From: an uncultured Opitutia bacterium
GTDB lineage: Bacteria; Verrucomicrobiota; Verrucomicrobiia; Opitutales; Opitutaceae
Direction: 5' to 3'
Assembly (NCBI GenBank): GCA_903834135.1
Contig: CAILHZ010000022.1
Span: 1 to 64,000, forward strand
Length of the DNA stretch: 64,000 nucleotides
Below the pieces are notes generated by a model. The model saw nothing but the letters and a program-made list of their open reading frames with translations. It was not told the DNA's origin and did no database searches. Shown piece by piece: positions 1-8,647 of the stretch. Position numbers and translations under genes: made by a program. The stretch's first letter is position 1; every line of letters starts with the position of its first letter.

Positions 1-2057
1 TGATGGCACACGAATCCTTTGAAAGTGAAGCTATTGCAAAGCTGCTCAACGATTCGTTTATTTCAGTAAAGTTGGATCGTGAAGAACGTCCTGATGTAGA
101 TCGAGTGTATATGAGTTTTGTTCAAGCAGTGACTGGGCATGGAGGTTGGCCTTTAAGTGTATGGTTAACACCCGACTTGAAACCATTTTACGGTGGCACT
201 TATTTTCCACCTGAGGACAGGCAAGGTAGATCCGGGTTTCCTTCTATTCTTCAAGCAATCACTAAGGGCTGGAAAGAAGATCGTAAGACTTTGATTGCTC
301 AAGGTGAAACGGTTGTTGAAACACTTAAGGAAAATAAACAATCCGCTCAGGTGAGCTCCGGGGACTTAGGTATCACACTCGCTGAGAAAGGCTCTGAAGC
401 TTATCAAGCATGCTTCTCTCAACTTTACGAAGGATTTGATTCTGCAAAAGGTGGATTTGGAGGAGCACCTAAATTTCCTAGACCATCTAATCTCGATTTT
501 CTTTTTCGCTGTGCAGCTATGCAGGGAATTAAAAGTGATGTGGGTTCAGCTGCTGTTAAAATGGCTGCTCCTACATTAAGTCATATGGCACGTGGTGGTA
601 TTCATGACCACATTGGCGGAGGTTTTCATCGTTACTCAGTGGATGGTGAATGGTTCGTACCGCATTTTGAAAAAATGCTCTACGATCAGGCACAAATTTG
701 CGTTAATGCACTAGAGGCTTGGCAGGCAACTGGCGACGCGCGACATGTATGGCTTGCTCGCGATATTTTAGATTATGTCCTGCGTGATTTAACAGATGCT
801 AAGGGGGGATTTTATTCTGCAGAAGATGCAGATTCTAAGTTAGCAGATAATCCATCTAGCCACGCCGAAGGAGCATATTACCTGTGGAGTCAGAATGAAA
901 TTAATACACATTTAAAAACAGATGCTGAATTTTTTAGTTCCGTGTATACCATTGAGCCCAATGGGAACGTTCCTCAGGCAAGTGATCCCTTTAATGAATT
1001 TAAAGGCAAAAATATTTTAAGAATGACTAAGCCGCTGAGTACGGCAGCTAACGAAGCAGGTCTTTCTATGGAAGAGGCCAGTGACTTGCTCGTTAAGTCG
1101 CTTGAGGTATTACGGGGAGTTCGCTCAAACAGACCGCATCCTCATAAAGACGACAAAGTCATTACAGCTTGGAACGGGCTTATGATTTCTGCCTTCGCGA
1201 AAGCTTCGCAAGTGATCGCAGCTTTCGATGAAGTAAATAGTAGTGCTGCAAAAGAATATCTTAGCGCAGCAACACGCGCAGCAGAGTTTATTTTTAATGA
1301 ACTTTTCGATCACAAAAAAGGAGTGCTTTACAGGTCTTGGAGATCGAAGCGTGCACCCGCTGAAGGCTTTGCAGAAGATTACGCTTTTCTAATTCAGGGT
1401 TTACTTGATTTGTATGAAGCAAGTTTTGATGTGAAGTGGCTTAAGTGGTCTGTTCAACTTCAAGCTATGATGGATGCTTTATTTTATGATTCAGTAGGTG
1501 GTGGATATTATAATTCAGCGATTGGTGCACCTGACATAGTAGTGCGACTTAAGGAAGATTATGACGGAGCTGAACCAGCGCCTAGCTCTGTGGCCGCTCT
1601 TAATTTAATGCGTTTTGCGCTTCTGTTTGAATCATCCGACTATGCATTAAAGCCCAAAGCATCTGATCATCCGATGCAGGGTTATAGGGATAAAGCGCTA
1701 AAGACTTTGATGGCTTTTGAATATCGCTGGAGTCAAACGCCTCAAGCACTACCACGCATGCTCTGTGCACTTGAACTTGCGCTTGAGCCACCACGTCATG
1801 TGGTTATTTCAGGTGATCCGAAGTCGCCTGCATTCGAGGCACTCGCGACTGTCTTACATGAGACACTAGGCCCAAGACGCTGCGTGATAGCAGCAGATGG
1901 CGCTGAAGGACACGCGTGGCTTTCCAAGTTTGCTCCATGGCTAGAGGCCATGAAGCCACTTGCTAATAAACCTACCGTTTATGTGTGCGAAGGGTTTACC
2001 TGCCAAGCACCTGTAACTACGGTGAATGACTTACGCACCGTCTTAGCCCACCACTAA
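1..2057 (+). CDS. DUF255 / YyaL-type thioredoxin-domain protein (5' partial)
   Basis: Spermatogenesis-associated-20/YyaL family: an N-terminal thioredoxin-like fold joined to an (alpha/alpha)6 barrel resembling N-acylglucosamine 2-epimerase. The visible protein opens MAHESF, which in this family directly follows the CHWCHV thioredoxin-like motif, so roughly the first 50-60 codons, including the cysteines, lie before base 1. Family landmarks present are GGWPLSVWLTPDLKPFYGGT, GGFGGAPKFP, GGGFHRYSVD, HFEKMLYDQA and FYSAEDADS. About 684 residues are visible. The exact biochemical role of the family is unsettled. The gene converges on the PP2C-kinase gene with a 3-base gap, inside a perfect palindrome. 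Identity is firm; the start is outside the window. Confidence 0.9.
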   Translation, partial: MAHESFESEAIAKLLNDSFISVKLDREERPDVDRVYMSFVQAVTGHGGWPLSVWLTPDLKPFYGGTYFPPEDRQGRSGFPSILQAITKGWKEDRKTLIAQGETVVETLKENKQSAQVSSGDLGITLAEKGSEAYQACFSQLYEGFDSAKGGFGGAPKFPRPSNLDFLFRCAAMQGIKSDVGSAAVKMAAPTLSHMARGGIHDHIGGGFHRYSVDGEWFVPHFEKMLYDQAQICVNALEAWQATGDARHVWLARDILDYVLRDLTDAKGGFYSAEDADSKLADNPSSHAEGAYYLWSQNEINTHLKTDAEFFSSVYTIEPNGNVPQASDPFNEFKGKNILRMTKPLSTAANEAGLSMEEASDLLVKSLEVLRGVRSNRPHPHKDDKVITAWNGLMISAFAKASQVIAAFDEVNSSAAKEYLSAATRAAEFIFNELFDHKKGVLYRSWRSKRAPAEGFAEDYAFLIQGLLDLYEASFDVKWLKWSVQLQAMMDALFYDSVGGGYYNSAIGAPDIVVRLKEDYDGAEPAPSSVAALNLMRFALLFESSDYALKPKASDHPMQGYRDKALKTLMAFEYRWSQTPQALPRMLCALELALEPPRHVVISGDPKSPAFEALATVLHETLGPRRCVIAADGAEGHAWLSKFAPWLEAMKPLANKPTVYVCEGFTCQAPVTTVNDLRTVLAHH

Positions 2058-2070
2058 ATTTTAGTGGTGG
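2048..2070. terminator. Palindrome covering both convergent stop codons
   Basis: An 11-base arm CCACCACTAAA, one T, then its exact reverse complement. It spans the stop of the DUF255 gene (2055-2057) and that of the kinase gene (2061-2063), so it can form a hairpin in either transcript. There is no long T-run, so an intrinsic-terminator role is inferred from symmetry and position. Confidence 0.55.
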
Positions 2071-3878
2071 CGATGCGAGGTAGACATCAGCAAGAAAAAC
2101 AAAAGCACTTGGACGAGAATAATAGCTATAATAACTAAGCCTTTGTAGCCTTTACTCTTCCAGGGTTGAGGTGCACGTAAACGTTGATCGCGGTTTGTGA
2201 GTACAACGCTATCTAAATGCTCAAGTTCTTTTTTCATATCTAAGGCATCAGCATAACGATGCTTTGGATCACGCTCTAAAGCGTGTAAGAGAACTTCTTC
2301 GAGTGTGGCACTTAATTCAGGATTAATTTTGCGAGGTGCTATTGGATCTCCTGTGACTCGAGCATTCATAATCACATAAGGACTTTCTCCTTCAAATGGG
2401 GTGGCACCTGTGACCATTTCATAAAGCAGTGCTCCAAGACTATAGATATCGCTACGATGATCTCCGCGTTTTCCTTTTACTTGTTCAGGTGAAATGTAGT
2501 CAGGAGTACCCATAGTAGGTGTTGGTCCTACAAAGGTAAGGCGTCTTGCTGATTCAACACGTGCAATACCAAAGTCAAAAAGACGAACCGATCCATCTTT
2601 GCATATCATTATATTCTGCGGTTTTAAATCGCGGTGTGTAATGCCTTGTGTGTGTAAATAATGCAAAGCCTCGCATATACGCGTAGCATAACCTATCGCT
2701 TCAGGTTCTGATATCGGCTTTCGTTTTGCGAGTAATTCGGATAAGGTTCTACCGTCGAGAAACTCCATGACTAGATAAGGACGGCTTTTTGTTTCTTCAA
2801 CTTTGATTACTTTTAAAATTGTGGGATGATTGAGCTTGGAGCCGATTTCTTCTTCACGACGGAAACGCTCAAACCCGGCGGCATCGTTCTCAGGAGCAAG
2901 TAGAGGGACTTTAATAGCTACAGTTTCAGAATTTTTTTTATCAGTCGCTCTAAAAATAGAAGACATGTTACTTCGAGCAACAAGGTCTGTGAGTTCAAAA
3001 CGATTATCTAATAACATTCCTGGGGTGAGGTCACTACCAAGCGAAGTATTTTTTGTTGCACTAGATGCGTTTTGTTTGGATTGGCCAAGGGTCGTTGCTG
3101 CAGGTGGATTAGTAAGTTTAGCGACTCTTTCCCAATCTCTTATCTCAATTATTTGTAGCGTAATGTTATCATCACTACCTCGTTTCTCAGCTAATGCTAC
3201 TAGCTCCTTGCAGGCATCATAGGGATGGCTGCGGGTTACGATCTCTCTCATTTCATCATCTAGGACGTAAGCGTGTAGTCCATCTGTACAGTGAAGAATG
3301 TAATCACCGTGATGCAAAAATTGAGTTGTAAAAGACGGCTGACATAACGCCTCTGCACCCACAGTACGTGTTAGTTGACTGCGCTGAGGGCTTGCCATGG
3401 CTTGTCGTTCAAGCATTAGGCCAAGTTTTACAGGGAGAGCTGTTGCGACGTGATCCGTGGTTAAACGACTGATTTGTTTTTGTCGTATGAAATAAGCACG
3501 TGTGTCTCCCACGTTTGCAATACATACAGTACGGTTTCTAAAGAGTGATGCGACTAAGGTTGTCGCCATCATCTTGCCTTGAAATTCGGAATTCGATTTT
3601 TCGTAGATGCTTGAGCATGCACTAGCAAACATTTGCTTTAGCACTTCGTAAGGCTTAGTATCAATAGGTGCTTGTTTAAATGCTTCGATTGCCTGATCTA
3701 CTGCAAGACGACTTGCAATTTCACCATGAAGGTAACCTCCCACTCCATCTGCGATAAGGGCAACACTTCCTTGTTGCTCTCTCACTAACGGATCATTTGA
3801 TTCCCAGAAATCAATCCAATCTTGGTTGATCGCTCTTACGGGTCCAGTGGTTGTAATTTTAGCGTAACGCAAGCGCAT
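2061..3878 (-). CDS. Bifunctional PP2C phosphatase / Ser-Thr protein kinase with C-terminal membrane anchor
   Basis: Residues about 1-248 form a PP2C-type phosphatase domain: NQDW at 18-21, metal-site IADGVGG at 42-48, GDTRAYF at 124-130, and SDDNIT at 235-240. Residues about 290-555 form a Hanks-type kinase: AIK with Lys323, HRDLKPQN at 415-422, DFG at 435-437 and GTPDYISPEQ at 457-466. The glycine-rich loop is degenerate (ARSNMSS), as is common in phosphatase-kinase fusions of this type. One transmembrane helix (about 580-598) and a short HRHH tail end the protein, so both catalytic domains face the cytoplasm. It is divergent from the ammonium transporter gene. Kinase and phosphatase on one chain imply reversible phosphorylation; targets are unknown. 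Confidence 0.93.
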   Translation of the reverse strand: MRLRYAKITTTGPVRAINQDWIDFWESNDPLVREQQGSVALIADGVGGYLHGEIASRLAVDQAIEAFKQAPIDTKPYEVLKQMFASACSSIYEKSNSEFQGKMMATTLVASLFRNRTVCIANVGDTRAYFIRQKQISRLTTDHVATALPVKLGLMLERQAMASPQRSQLTRTVGAEALCQPSFTTQFLHHGDYILHCTDGLHAYVLDDEMREIVTRSHPYDACKELVALAEKRGSDDNITLQIIEIRDWERVAKLTNPPAATTLGQSKQNASSATKNTSLGSDLTPGMLLDNRFELTDLVARSNMSSIFRATDKKNSETVAIKVPLLAPENDAAGFERFRREEEIGSKLNHPTILKVIKVEETKSRPYLVMEFLDGRTLSELLAKRKPISEPEAIGYATRICEALHYLHTQGITHRDLKPQNIMICKDGSVRLFDFGIARVESARRLTFVGPTPTMGTPDYISPEQVKGKRGDHRSDIYSLGALLYEMVTGATPFEGESPYVIMNARVTGDPIAPRKINPELSATLEEVLLHALERDPKHRYADALDMKKELEHLDSVVLTNRDQRLRAPQPWKSKGYKGLVIIAIILVQVLLFFLLMSTSHRHH

Positions 3879-4462
3879 TGAAAAATTGTTTATCTGATGT
3901 GACTTAAAGATACAAGGCTCGGTAGTTCAGATGTGCCTGCGATTCAGTTTAGCTACTGCTGTGCCACTTTTTTTTAATTTTGTTCAACCGCATTTAAGCA
4001 TATAAGAACACCACTGCTGAATGATATAGTTCATCAGTTTTAATTACTTAAATATAAAGATTCGATGAGTTTGATAATTTCCACGCTAATGAATTAAAGC
4101 GAAGTAGTTATACTCTAGATGTAAGTAACTTCATTAGATATATCCGATAATATTTAGTGCATGGCGGTTCACTCTAAATATGGATTTTGAATCGTGTAAA
4201 TGCATCGATAAGGCGCCTAAAAAACCGTGTTTTAATATACAATTTGAAGTGCTAGTAAGTTTTTAGAATAAAATTTACTAATAATATTTAAATATATGAT
4301 TATAAACGAATTAAGATATTTCTTAGTGAAAATTGTATACTTATATGCCTGCTCTTTGGATTAGAATAAGGCCTTGGCATAGATGCTGCTAAATGAGCTC
4401 CGCAGTAATGCACTTATTCTCACATTAACAAGAGTAAGTAATATTAGACGCCTATAACCACT
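3879..4462. other. Long AT-rich divergent intergenic region
   Basis: 584 bases between the divergently transcribed kinase and ammonium-transporter genes. I see no convincing reading frame, tRNA or long inverted repeat. The right end holds a sigma-54-like promoter element at 4375-4390. The length suggests room for upstream activator binding, but I could not recognise a palindromic NtrC-type site. Confidence 0.6.
4375..4390 (+). promoter_or_regulatory. Candidate sigma-54 (-24/-12) promoter of amt
   Basis: The sequence TGGCATAGATGCTGCT matches the sigma-54 consensus TGGCACGNNNNTTGCW at every key position: GG at 4376-4377 and GC at 4388-4389 with the required 10-base spacing. The mismatches are C to T and G to A after TGGCA, and one T to C before TGC. 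Transcription would start near 4401, about 60 bases before the amt start. Sigma-54 control of ammonium transporters is well established in proteobacteria; here it is inferred. Confidence 0.5.
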
Positions 4463-6154
4463 ATGATAACTAGATACTCCAGCTCGAAATGGCTACGTTT
4501 ACTCCTACTAGGAGTAGCATTAATATGTACAATTAATACATCACAGCTTTTTGCTGATGATCCGAAACCGGATCCAGCAGGCACTGCTACTGGTGGAATA
4601 GCAGACGCTCAGTCAGCTAGTGGAAGCTTTGTAGTTGCAGCACCAGCCGAGCTCAGTGCAGATGACAAAAAAGATGCTGATAAAGTGAAAGCTTACACGG
4701 AAGCAAAGAAAGCTTTCGATGAATATACGGCACAAACAAAGATCGAGCCTCTTGCAGTTAAATTAGCTGACTCAGTTGGTCACAATCGTGTCGCTATCAA
4801 TTTTACTTGGACTCTATTAACAGGATTCTTGGTTATGTTCATGCAGGCTGGTTTCGCTTTAGTTGAAACCGGTCTTTGTCGTGCAAAGAACGCGGGCCAT
4901 ACAATGGCTATGAACTTTATGATTTATCCTTTAGGTATGCTTGGTTTTTACCTTTGTGGATTTGCATTTATGTTTGGAGGAATGGGTGCAATCGGAACTC
5001 TTGGAGGATATGCTGGATTAAACTCTGAATTCACCATTAATTTATTTGGTCATCCGTTTGGTCTTTTTGGTATGAAAGGCTTCATGCTACAAGGAGCAGG
5101 GTATGATACAGCAGCGTTTGCTCTGTTCTTGTTCCAAATGGTTTTCATGGATACTACTGCAACAATCCCTACGGGTTCTGCAGCAGAGCGTTGGAAATTC
5201 TCTGCATTTATGATTTACGGCTGCTTTATTGGTAGCGTGATGTATCCTTTCTTTGGTAATTGGGTGTGGGGTGGTGGTTGGCTCGCACAACTCGGTGTGA
5301 ATTTCGGTTTAGGTCATGGTGATGTAGATTTCGCGGGTTCATCTGTCGTTCATTTACAAGGCGGTGTGATCGCACTAATTTTCGCATGGCTCATTGGACC
5401 ACGTAAGGGCAAATACGATTCTCAAGGTAAACTTGTTAATCCAATTGTTCCTCACAGTATCCCAATGGTAATGTTAGGAACATTTATCCTTGCATTCGGT
5501 TGGTTTGGATTTAACCCAGGATCAAGTTTAGCCGCAACCGACCTACGTATCGCTGTAGTAGCAGTAAATACAATGATCGCTTCAGCAACTGCAGCACTTG
5601 CTACAACTTTATACATGTGGTGGTTTAAGACTAAGAAGCCTGACCCAGCTATGATGTGTAACGGTATGTTGGCTGGCTTGGTAGCCATTACAGCACCATG
5701 TGCCTTCTGTAGTGCTGGTGGTGCAGCAGTAATTGGTCTTATTTCAGGCATACTAGTAGTAGAAGCAGTATTCTTCTTTGATAAACATCGTATCGATGAC
5801 GCAGTAGGTGCAATCGCTGTGCACGGAGTCAATGGTGCATTTGGTACTCTCGCTGTAGGTTTATTCTCAGATGGTACTTATGGCGATGGCTGGAATGGTG
5901 TATCAGGCACTGTGCGTGGATTATTTTACGGCGGTGGTATGAGCCAATTCTGGGCACAATTAGTAGGTGTTGTAACCTGTGTGGTTACACTCTCTGTATT
6001 ATCAATTATTGTTTATTATATTATTGAGCTCATTGTAGGTAACCGTGTTTCAGAACAAGTCGAAATCGATGGACTCGACATGGCTGAAATGGGTGCCCCA
6101 GGTTACGCTGGTATGGTTATGGATAAAGTCTCAGAGACTCCTATTGCTAAGTAA
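4463..6154 (+). CDS. amt: Ammonium transporter Amt with periplasmic N-terminal extension
   Basis: Amt/MEP/Rh-family inner-membrane channel for ammonium. Family motifs are VETGLCRAKNAGHT (about 134-147), DTTATIPTGSAAERWKF, VVHLQGG, GWFGFNPGS and HGVNGAFG. The two pore histidines are His297 and His454. The 563-residue length exceeds the usual 400-450 because a signal-peptide-like start (hydrophobic 12-30) is followed by a charged stretch of about 80 residues rich in D, K and A before the first pore helix near 112. No GlnK/PII gene is adjacent. A hairpin follows the stop. Sigma-54-like control is suggested by the element at 4375-4390. Function is firm; the extension's role is unknown. Confidence 0.96.
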   Translation: MITRYSSSKWLRLLLLGVALICTINTSQLFADDPKPDPAGTATGGIADAQSASGSFVVAAPAELSADDKKDADKVKAYTEAKKAFDEYTAQTKIEPLAVKLADSVGHNRVAINFTWTLLTGFLVMFMQAGFALVETGLCRAKNAGHTMAMNFMIYPLGMLGFYLCGFAFMFGGMGAIGTLGGYAGLNSEFTINLFGHPFGLFGMKGFMLQGAGYDTAAFALFLFQMVFMDTTATIPTGSAAERWKFSAFMIYGCFIGSVMYPFFGNWVWGGGWLAQLGVNFGLGHGDVDFAGSSVVHLQGGVIALIFAWLIGPRKGKYDSQGKLVNPIVPHSIPMVMLGTFILAFGWFGFNPGSSLAATDLRIAVVAVNTMIASATAALATTLYMWWFKTKKPDPAMMCNGMLAGLVAITAPCAFCSAGGAAVIGLISGILVVEAVFFFDKHRIDDAVGAIAVHGVNGAFGTLAVGLFSDGTYGDGWNGVSGTVRGLFYGGGMSQFWAQLVGVVTCVVTLSVLSIIVYYIIELIVGNRVSEQVEIDGLDMAEMGAPGYAGMVMDKVSETPIAK

Positions 6155-6184
6155 TTAAATAGAAACGCTTAAAAATTCGCAAAT

Positions 6185-6213
6185 GACCGCTCGGGTTTTA
6201 TCCCCAAGCGGTC
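6185..6213 (+). terminator. Hairpin after amt
   Basis: Arms GACCGCTCGGG (6185-6195) and CCCAAGCGGTC (6203-6213) pair over 11 positions with one mismatch around a 7-base loop. It lies 30 bases after the amt stop and 16 before the next start. No T-run follows, so it may be a transcript-end processing or attenuation hairpin rather than a classic intrinsic terminator. Confidence 0.5.
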
Positions 6214-6229
6214 TAACAAAACCCTCCTC

Positions 6230-6559
6230 ATGACATTTACATTAATAGAAATCACACGCGCCTTAGTTGGACTTGTTGCAGGTATTGCAATTGGTTACGG
6301 ATTTGGAGTTATGCAAAAAAAAGCACGTGGCAAAAATGAACAACTTCAAAATGAAGGACGCTTAGCAAATGGTTGGCTTGTTATGCCAGGAGCTATGAAG
6401 CGAGTAAGCTATCTTCTTATAGGCCTTGCAGGAATTCAATTTTTCTTCCCGGTTCTCTTCATAGGTAGAGCGCCTTGGTTTGTATCTTCAGGAGTTGTTT
6501 TAGGTTACGGTTGGATTTTGATAAAGCATATACAACATCTTCGCTCGTTAAATTCTTAA
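6230..6559 (+). CDS. Small hypothetical membrane protein
   Basis: 109 residues with three predicted membrane segments: about 8-27 (small residues, GLVAGIAIGYGFGV), 60-80 (LLIGLAGIQFFFPVLF) and 84-100. A basic loop (KKARGKNEQ) follows the first helix. I do not recognise the family. It lies between amt and the Na+/H+ antiporter on the same strand, 21 bases ahead of the antiporter, so the two may be co-transcribed. An accessory role for either transporter is only a guess. Confidence 0.6.
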   Translation: MTFTLIEITRALVGLVAGIAIGYGFGVMQKKARGKNEQLQNEGRLANGWLVMPGAMKRVSYLLIGLAGIQFFFPVLFIGRAPWFVSSGVVLGYGWILIKHIQHLRSLNS

Positions 6560-6580
6560 AGACATTTCGCCACGTTCAAA

Positions 6581-8032
6581 ATGAGCGCATGTCTTCTTGC
6601 TTTATTACCGAGCCCTGATTCATTTCCTCGTTCGTTAACAGATTATCCTACAGTAAATGGTGGTTTTGTTGACATAATTTTGGCACGCGCCAAAGCAGAG
6701 CCATTTAATGTAGCTGCTACTTTTATATTTTTTAGCGCTATAATTCATACTTTCCTGGCACCAAAATTTATACAATTGGCTCACGCCGTTGAGGCTAAGC
6801 ATTCTGCTAATGGGCCAAGGAAATTTTATACAGATACTGGAGAAGAAATTCCGGAGGTTAGTTTCGCAGGACAGATTTTGCATTTTCTAGGTGAAGTTGA
6901 AGTTGTTTTCGCTTTATGGGGTATTTTGCTTATGGGCGTTATAACCCTTTCGAAAGGTTGGGGTACTGCCGTCAATTATATCGGGAATCAGGTTAATTAC
7001 ACTGAACCTCTTTTTGTGATGGTAATTATGGCGCTTGCGTCATCACGGCCAATCATGCGTCTAGCTGAGAATAGCATGTCGCTACTCTCATCGATTGGAG
7101 GACAAACGATCGCTGCTAGTTGGCTTACCATTCTGATTATTGGACCGCTTTTGGGTTCATTTATTACAGAGCCTGGCGCAATGACAATTTGTGCATTACT
7201 GCTTGCGCGGCAATTCTATCACTACGGTCCATCTTCTGGTTTAGCTTATGCCACAATCGGCTTATTGTTTGTAAATGTATCTGTAGGTGGAACGCTGACA
7301 CACTTTGGGGCACCTCCTATGATAATGGTTGCTGGACCTTGGAAATGGGATGTGGCTTATATGTTTTCTAATTTTGGTTGGAGAGCTGCTACAGGTATTA
7401 CTGTTTCAACACTTCTTTATTATATATATTTTAGAAAAGAATTTTTTGAGTTAGAGGCCAAGCGTATGGCTAAAGATCGTTTTCTTACGCAAGGTGGCGG
7501 TGCTTATATTCCAACCTGGATTATCATAGTACAGGTTTTATTTATTTCTTATACGGTACTTGTTTCCCACTATCCGCCATTATTCATCGGAGGATTTTTG
7601 GTGTTCATGGCATTTTCACAAGCTACTGCTCACTATCAAAAACGCATAGACTTACGGCCACCGTTACTTGTGGCGCTCTTTTTAGCAGCTCTTGAAGTGC
7701 ATGGTGGACTGCAGAGTTGGTGGCTGCAGCCTTTGATTGGAGATATGGGACGCCTGAAACTTTTCTGGGGCGCGACATTTTTAACTTCTTTTAATGACAA
7801 CGCAGCAATTACTTATTTAGCGACTCTAGTGCCAAATTTGAGTGAGGGATTAAAGCATGCTGTAGTTGCGGGCGCTGTCACTGGAGGTGGTCTAACTGTT
7901 ATTGCCAATGCGCCAAATCCAGCAGGGCAAAGCATATTGCAGAGATTTTTTCCAGACGGAGTATCTGCTATAAAGCTGGCGATCGCTGCACTTATACCAA
8001 CCTTGATAATGGCAGCCGCCTTTTTGTTTTAA
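6581..8032 (+). CDS. Putative Na+/H+ antiporter (Na_H_antiport_2 type)
   Basis: 483-residue polytopic inner-membrane protein resembling the putative Na+/H+ antiporter family PF07399, seen in Chlamydiae, Verrucomicrobia and proteobacteria. Recognisable stretches are EPGAMTICALLLARQF, VGGTLTHFGAPPMIMV and, near the C-terminus, FNDNAAITYLATLVP and ANAPNPAGQSIL. The repeated FGAPP- and ANAPNP-type segments are likely re-entrant or pore-lining elements. Expected job: sodium/proton exchange for pH and salt homeostasis. It probably shares a transcript with the small membrane protein just upstream. The family call is by motif recall; ion specificity is unproven. Confidence 0.85.
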   Translation: MSACLLALLPSPDSFPRSLTDYPTVNGGFVDIILARAKAEPFNVAATFIFFSAIIHTFLAPKFIQLAHAVEAKHSANGPRKFYTDTGEEIPEVSFAGQILHFLGEVEVVFALWGILLMGVITLSKGWGTAVNYIGNQVNYTEPLFVMVIMALASSRPIMRLAENSMSLLSSIGGQTIAASWLTILIIGPLLGSFITEPGAMTICALLLARQFYHYGPSSGLAYATIGLLFVNVSVGGTLTHFGAPPMIMVAGPWKWDVAYMFSNFGWRAATGITVSTLLYYIYFRKEFFELEAKRMAKDRFLTQGGGAYIPTWIIIVQVLFISYTVLVSHYPPLFIGGFLVFMAFSQATAHYQKRIDLRPPLLVALFLAALEVHGGLQSWWLQPLIGDMGRLKLFWGATFLTSFNDNAAITYLATLVPNLSEGLKHAVVAGAVTGGGLTVIANAPNPAGQSILQRFFPDGVSAIKLAIAALIPTLIMAAAFLF

Positions 8033-8158
8033 GAAACTACTTTCTGTTTTTAAATTTTGTATTTCATCTCTATACAGACTTGGCGTAGAGAATTTAGATA
8101 ATTCAAAGAAGTTTGTTAAAATCTTGCTTCAGGAATGCTTGTTCATTTCATCTAGCTA

Positions 8159-8647
8159 ATGAGTAATCAACCTGTAGTCGGTATAATTATGGGAAGCGCT
8201 TCAGATTGGGATACGATGCAGCATGCTGCTCAAATCCTTGATCAAATGGGAATTGCGTACGAAAAACGCGTAATTAGCGCCCACCGCACGCCTCATTTAA
8301 TGTTTGAATGGGGCGGTAGTGCCGTTTCACGCGGGCTGAAGATTATCATAGCGGGTGCTGGGGGAGCTGCTCATCTAGCTGGTGTTGCAGCAGCCCTTAC
8401 TCCAATTCCTGTATTAGCAGTACCTATAGAATCAGCATCTCTTAAAGGCTTAGATTCACTCCTTTCTATGGTTCAGATGCCCGGTGGAATTCCAGTAGCA
8501 ACCTTTGCTATTGGTAAACCTGGAGCTACTAATGCTGCTTTATTTGCAGCAGCTACCTTAGCCTTAAATGACGATCGTCTCAAAAAAGCTGTAGATGATT
8601 ACAGGGCAGCTCAGGCTAAAAAGGTGACCGATACAAAACTTCCGTAA
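8159..8647 (+). CDS. purE: N5-carboxyaminoimidazole ribonucleotide mutase PurE
   Basis: Converts N5-CAIR to CAIR in de novo purine synthesis. At 162 residues it is standard length for class I PurE. Motifs are GIIMGSASDWDTM at the phosphate-binding N-terminus, SAHRTP with the active-site His, GAGGAAHLAGVAAALTPIPV, and SLLSMVQMPGGIPVAT. No purK is adjacent. Its stop codon (TAA at 8645-8647) directly abuts the stop of the opposing nucleotidyltransferase gene, so the two genes converge with no spacer. Identity is very secure. Confidence 0.97.
   Translation: MSNQPVVGIIMGSASDWDTMQHAAQILDQMGIAYEKRVISAHRTPHLMFEWGGSAVSRGLKIIIAGAGGAAHLAGVAAALTPIPVLAVPIESASLKGLDSLLSMVQMPGGIPVATFAIGKPGATNAALFAAATLALNDDRLKKAVDDYRAAQAKKVTDTKLP

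Noticed and set aside
3916-3930. tRNA-like D-arm sequence GGCTCGGTAGTTCAG
   Set aside because: No matching acceptor stem, anticodon arm or TTCRA T-loop follows at tRNA spacing.
5452-5832. Open frame of 126 codons on the minus strand
   Set aside because: Antisense to conserved membrane helices of the ammonium transporter.
8032-8051. AGAAA-CTAC-TTTCT hairpin with T-run after the antiporter gene
   Set aside because: Only five A-T-rich base pairs; too weak to call a terminator.
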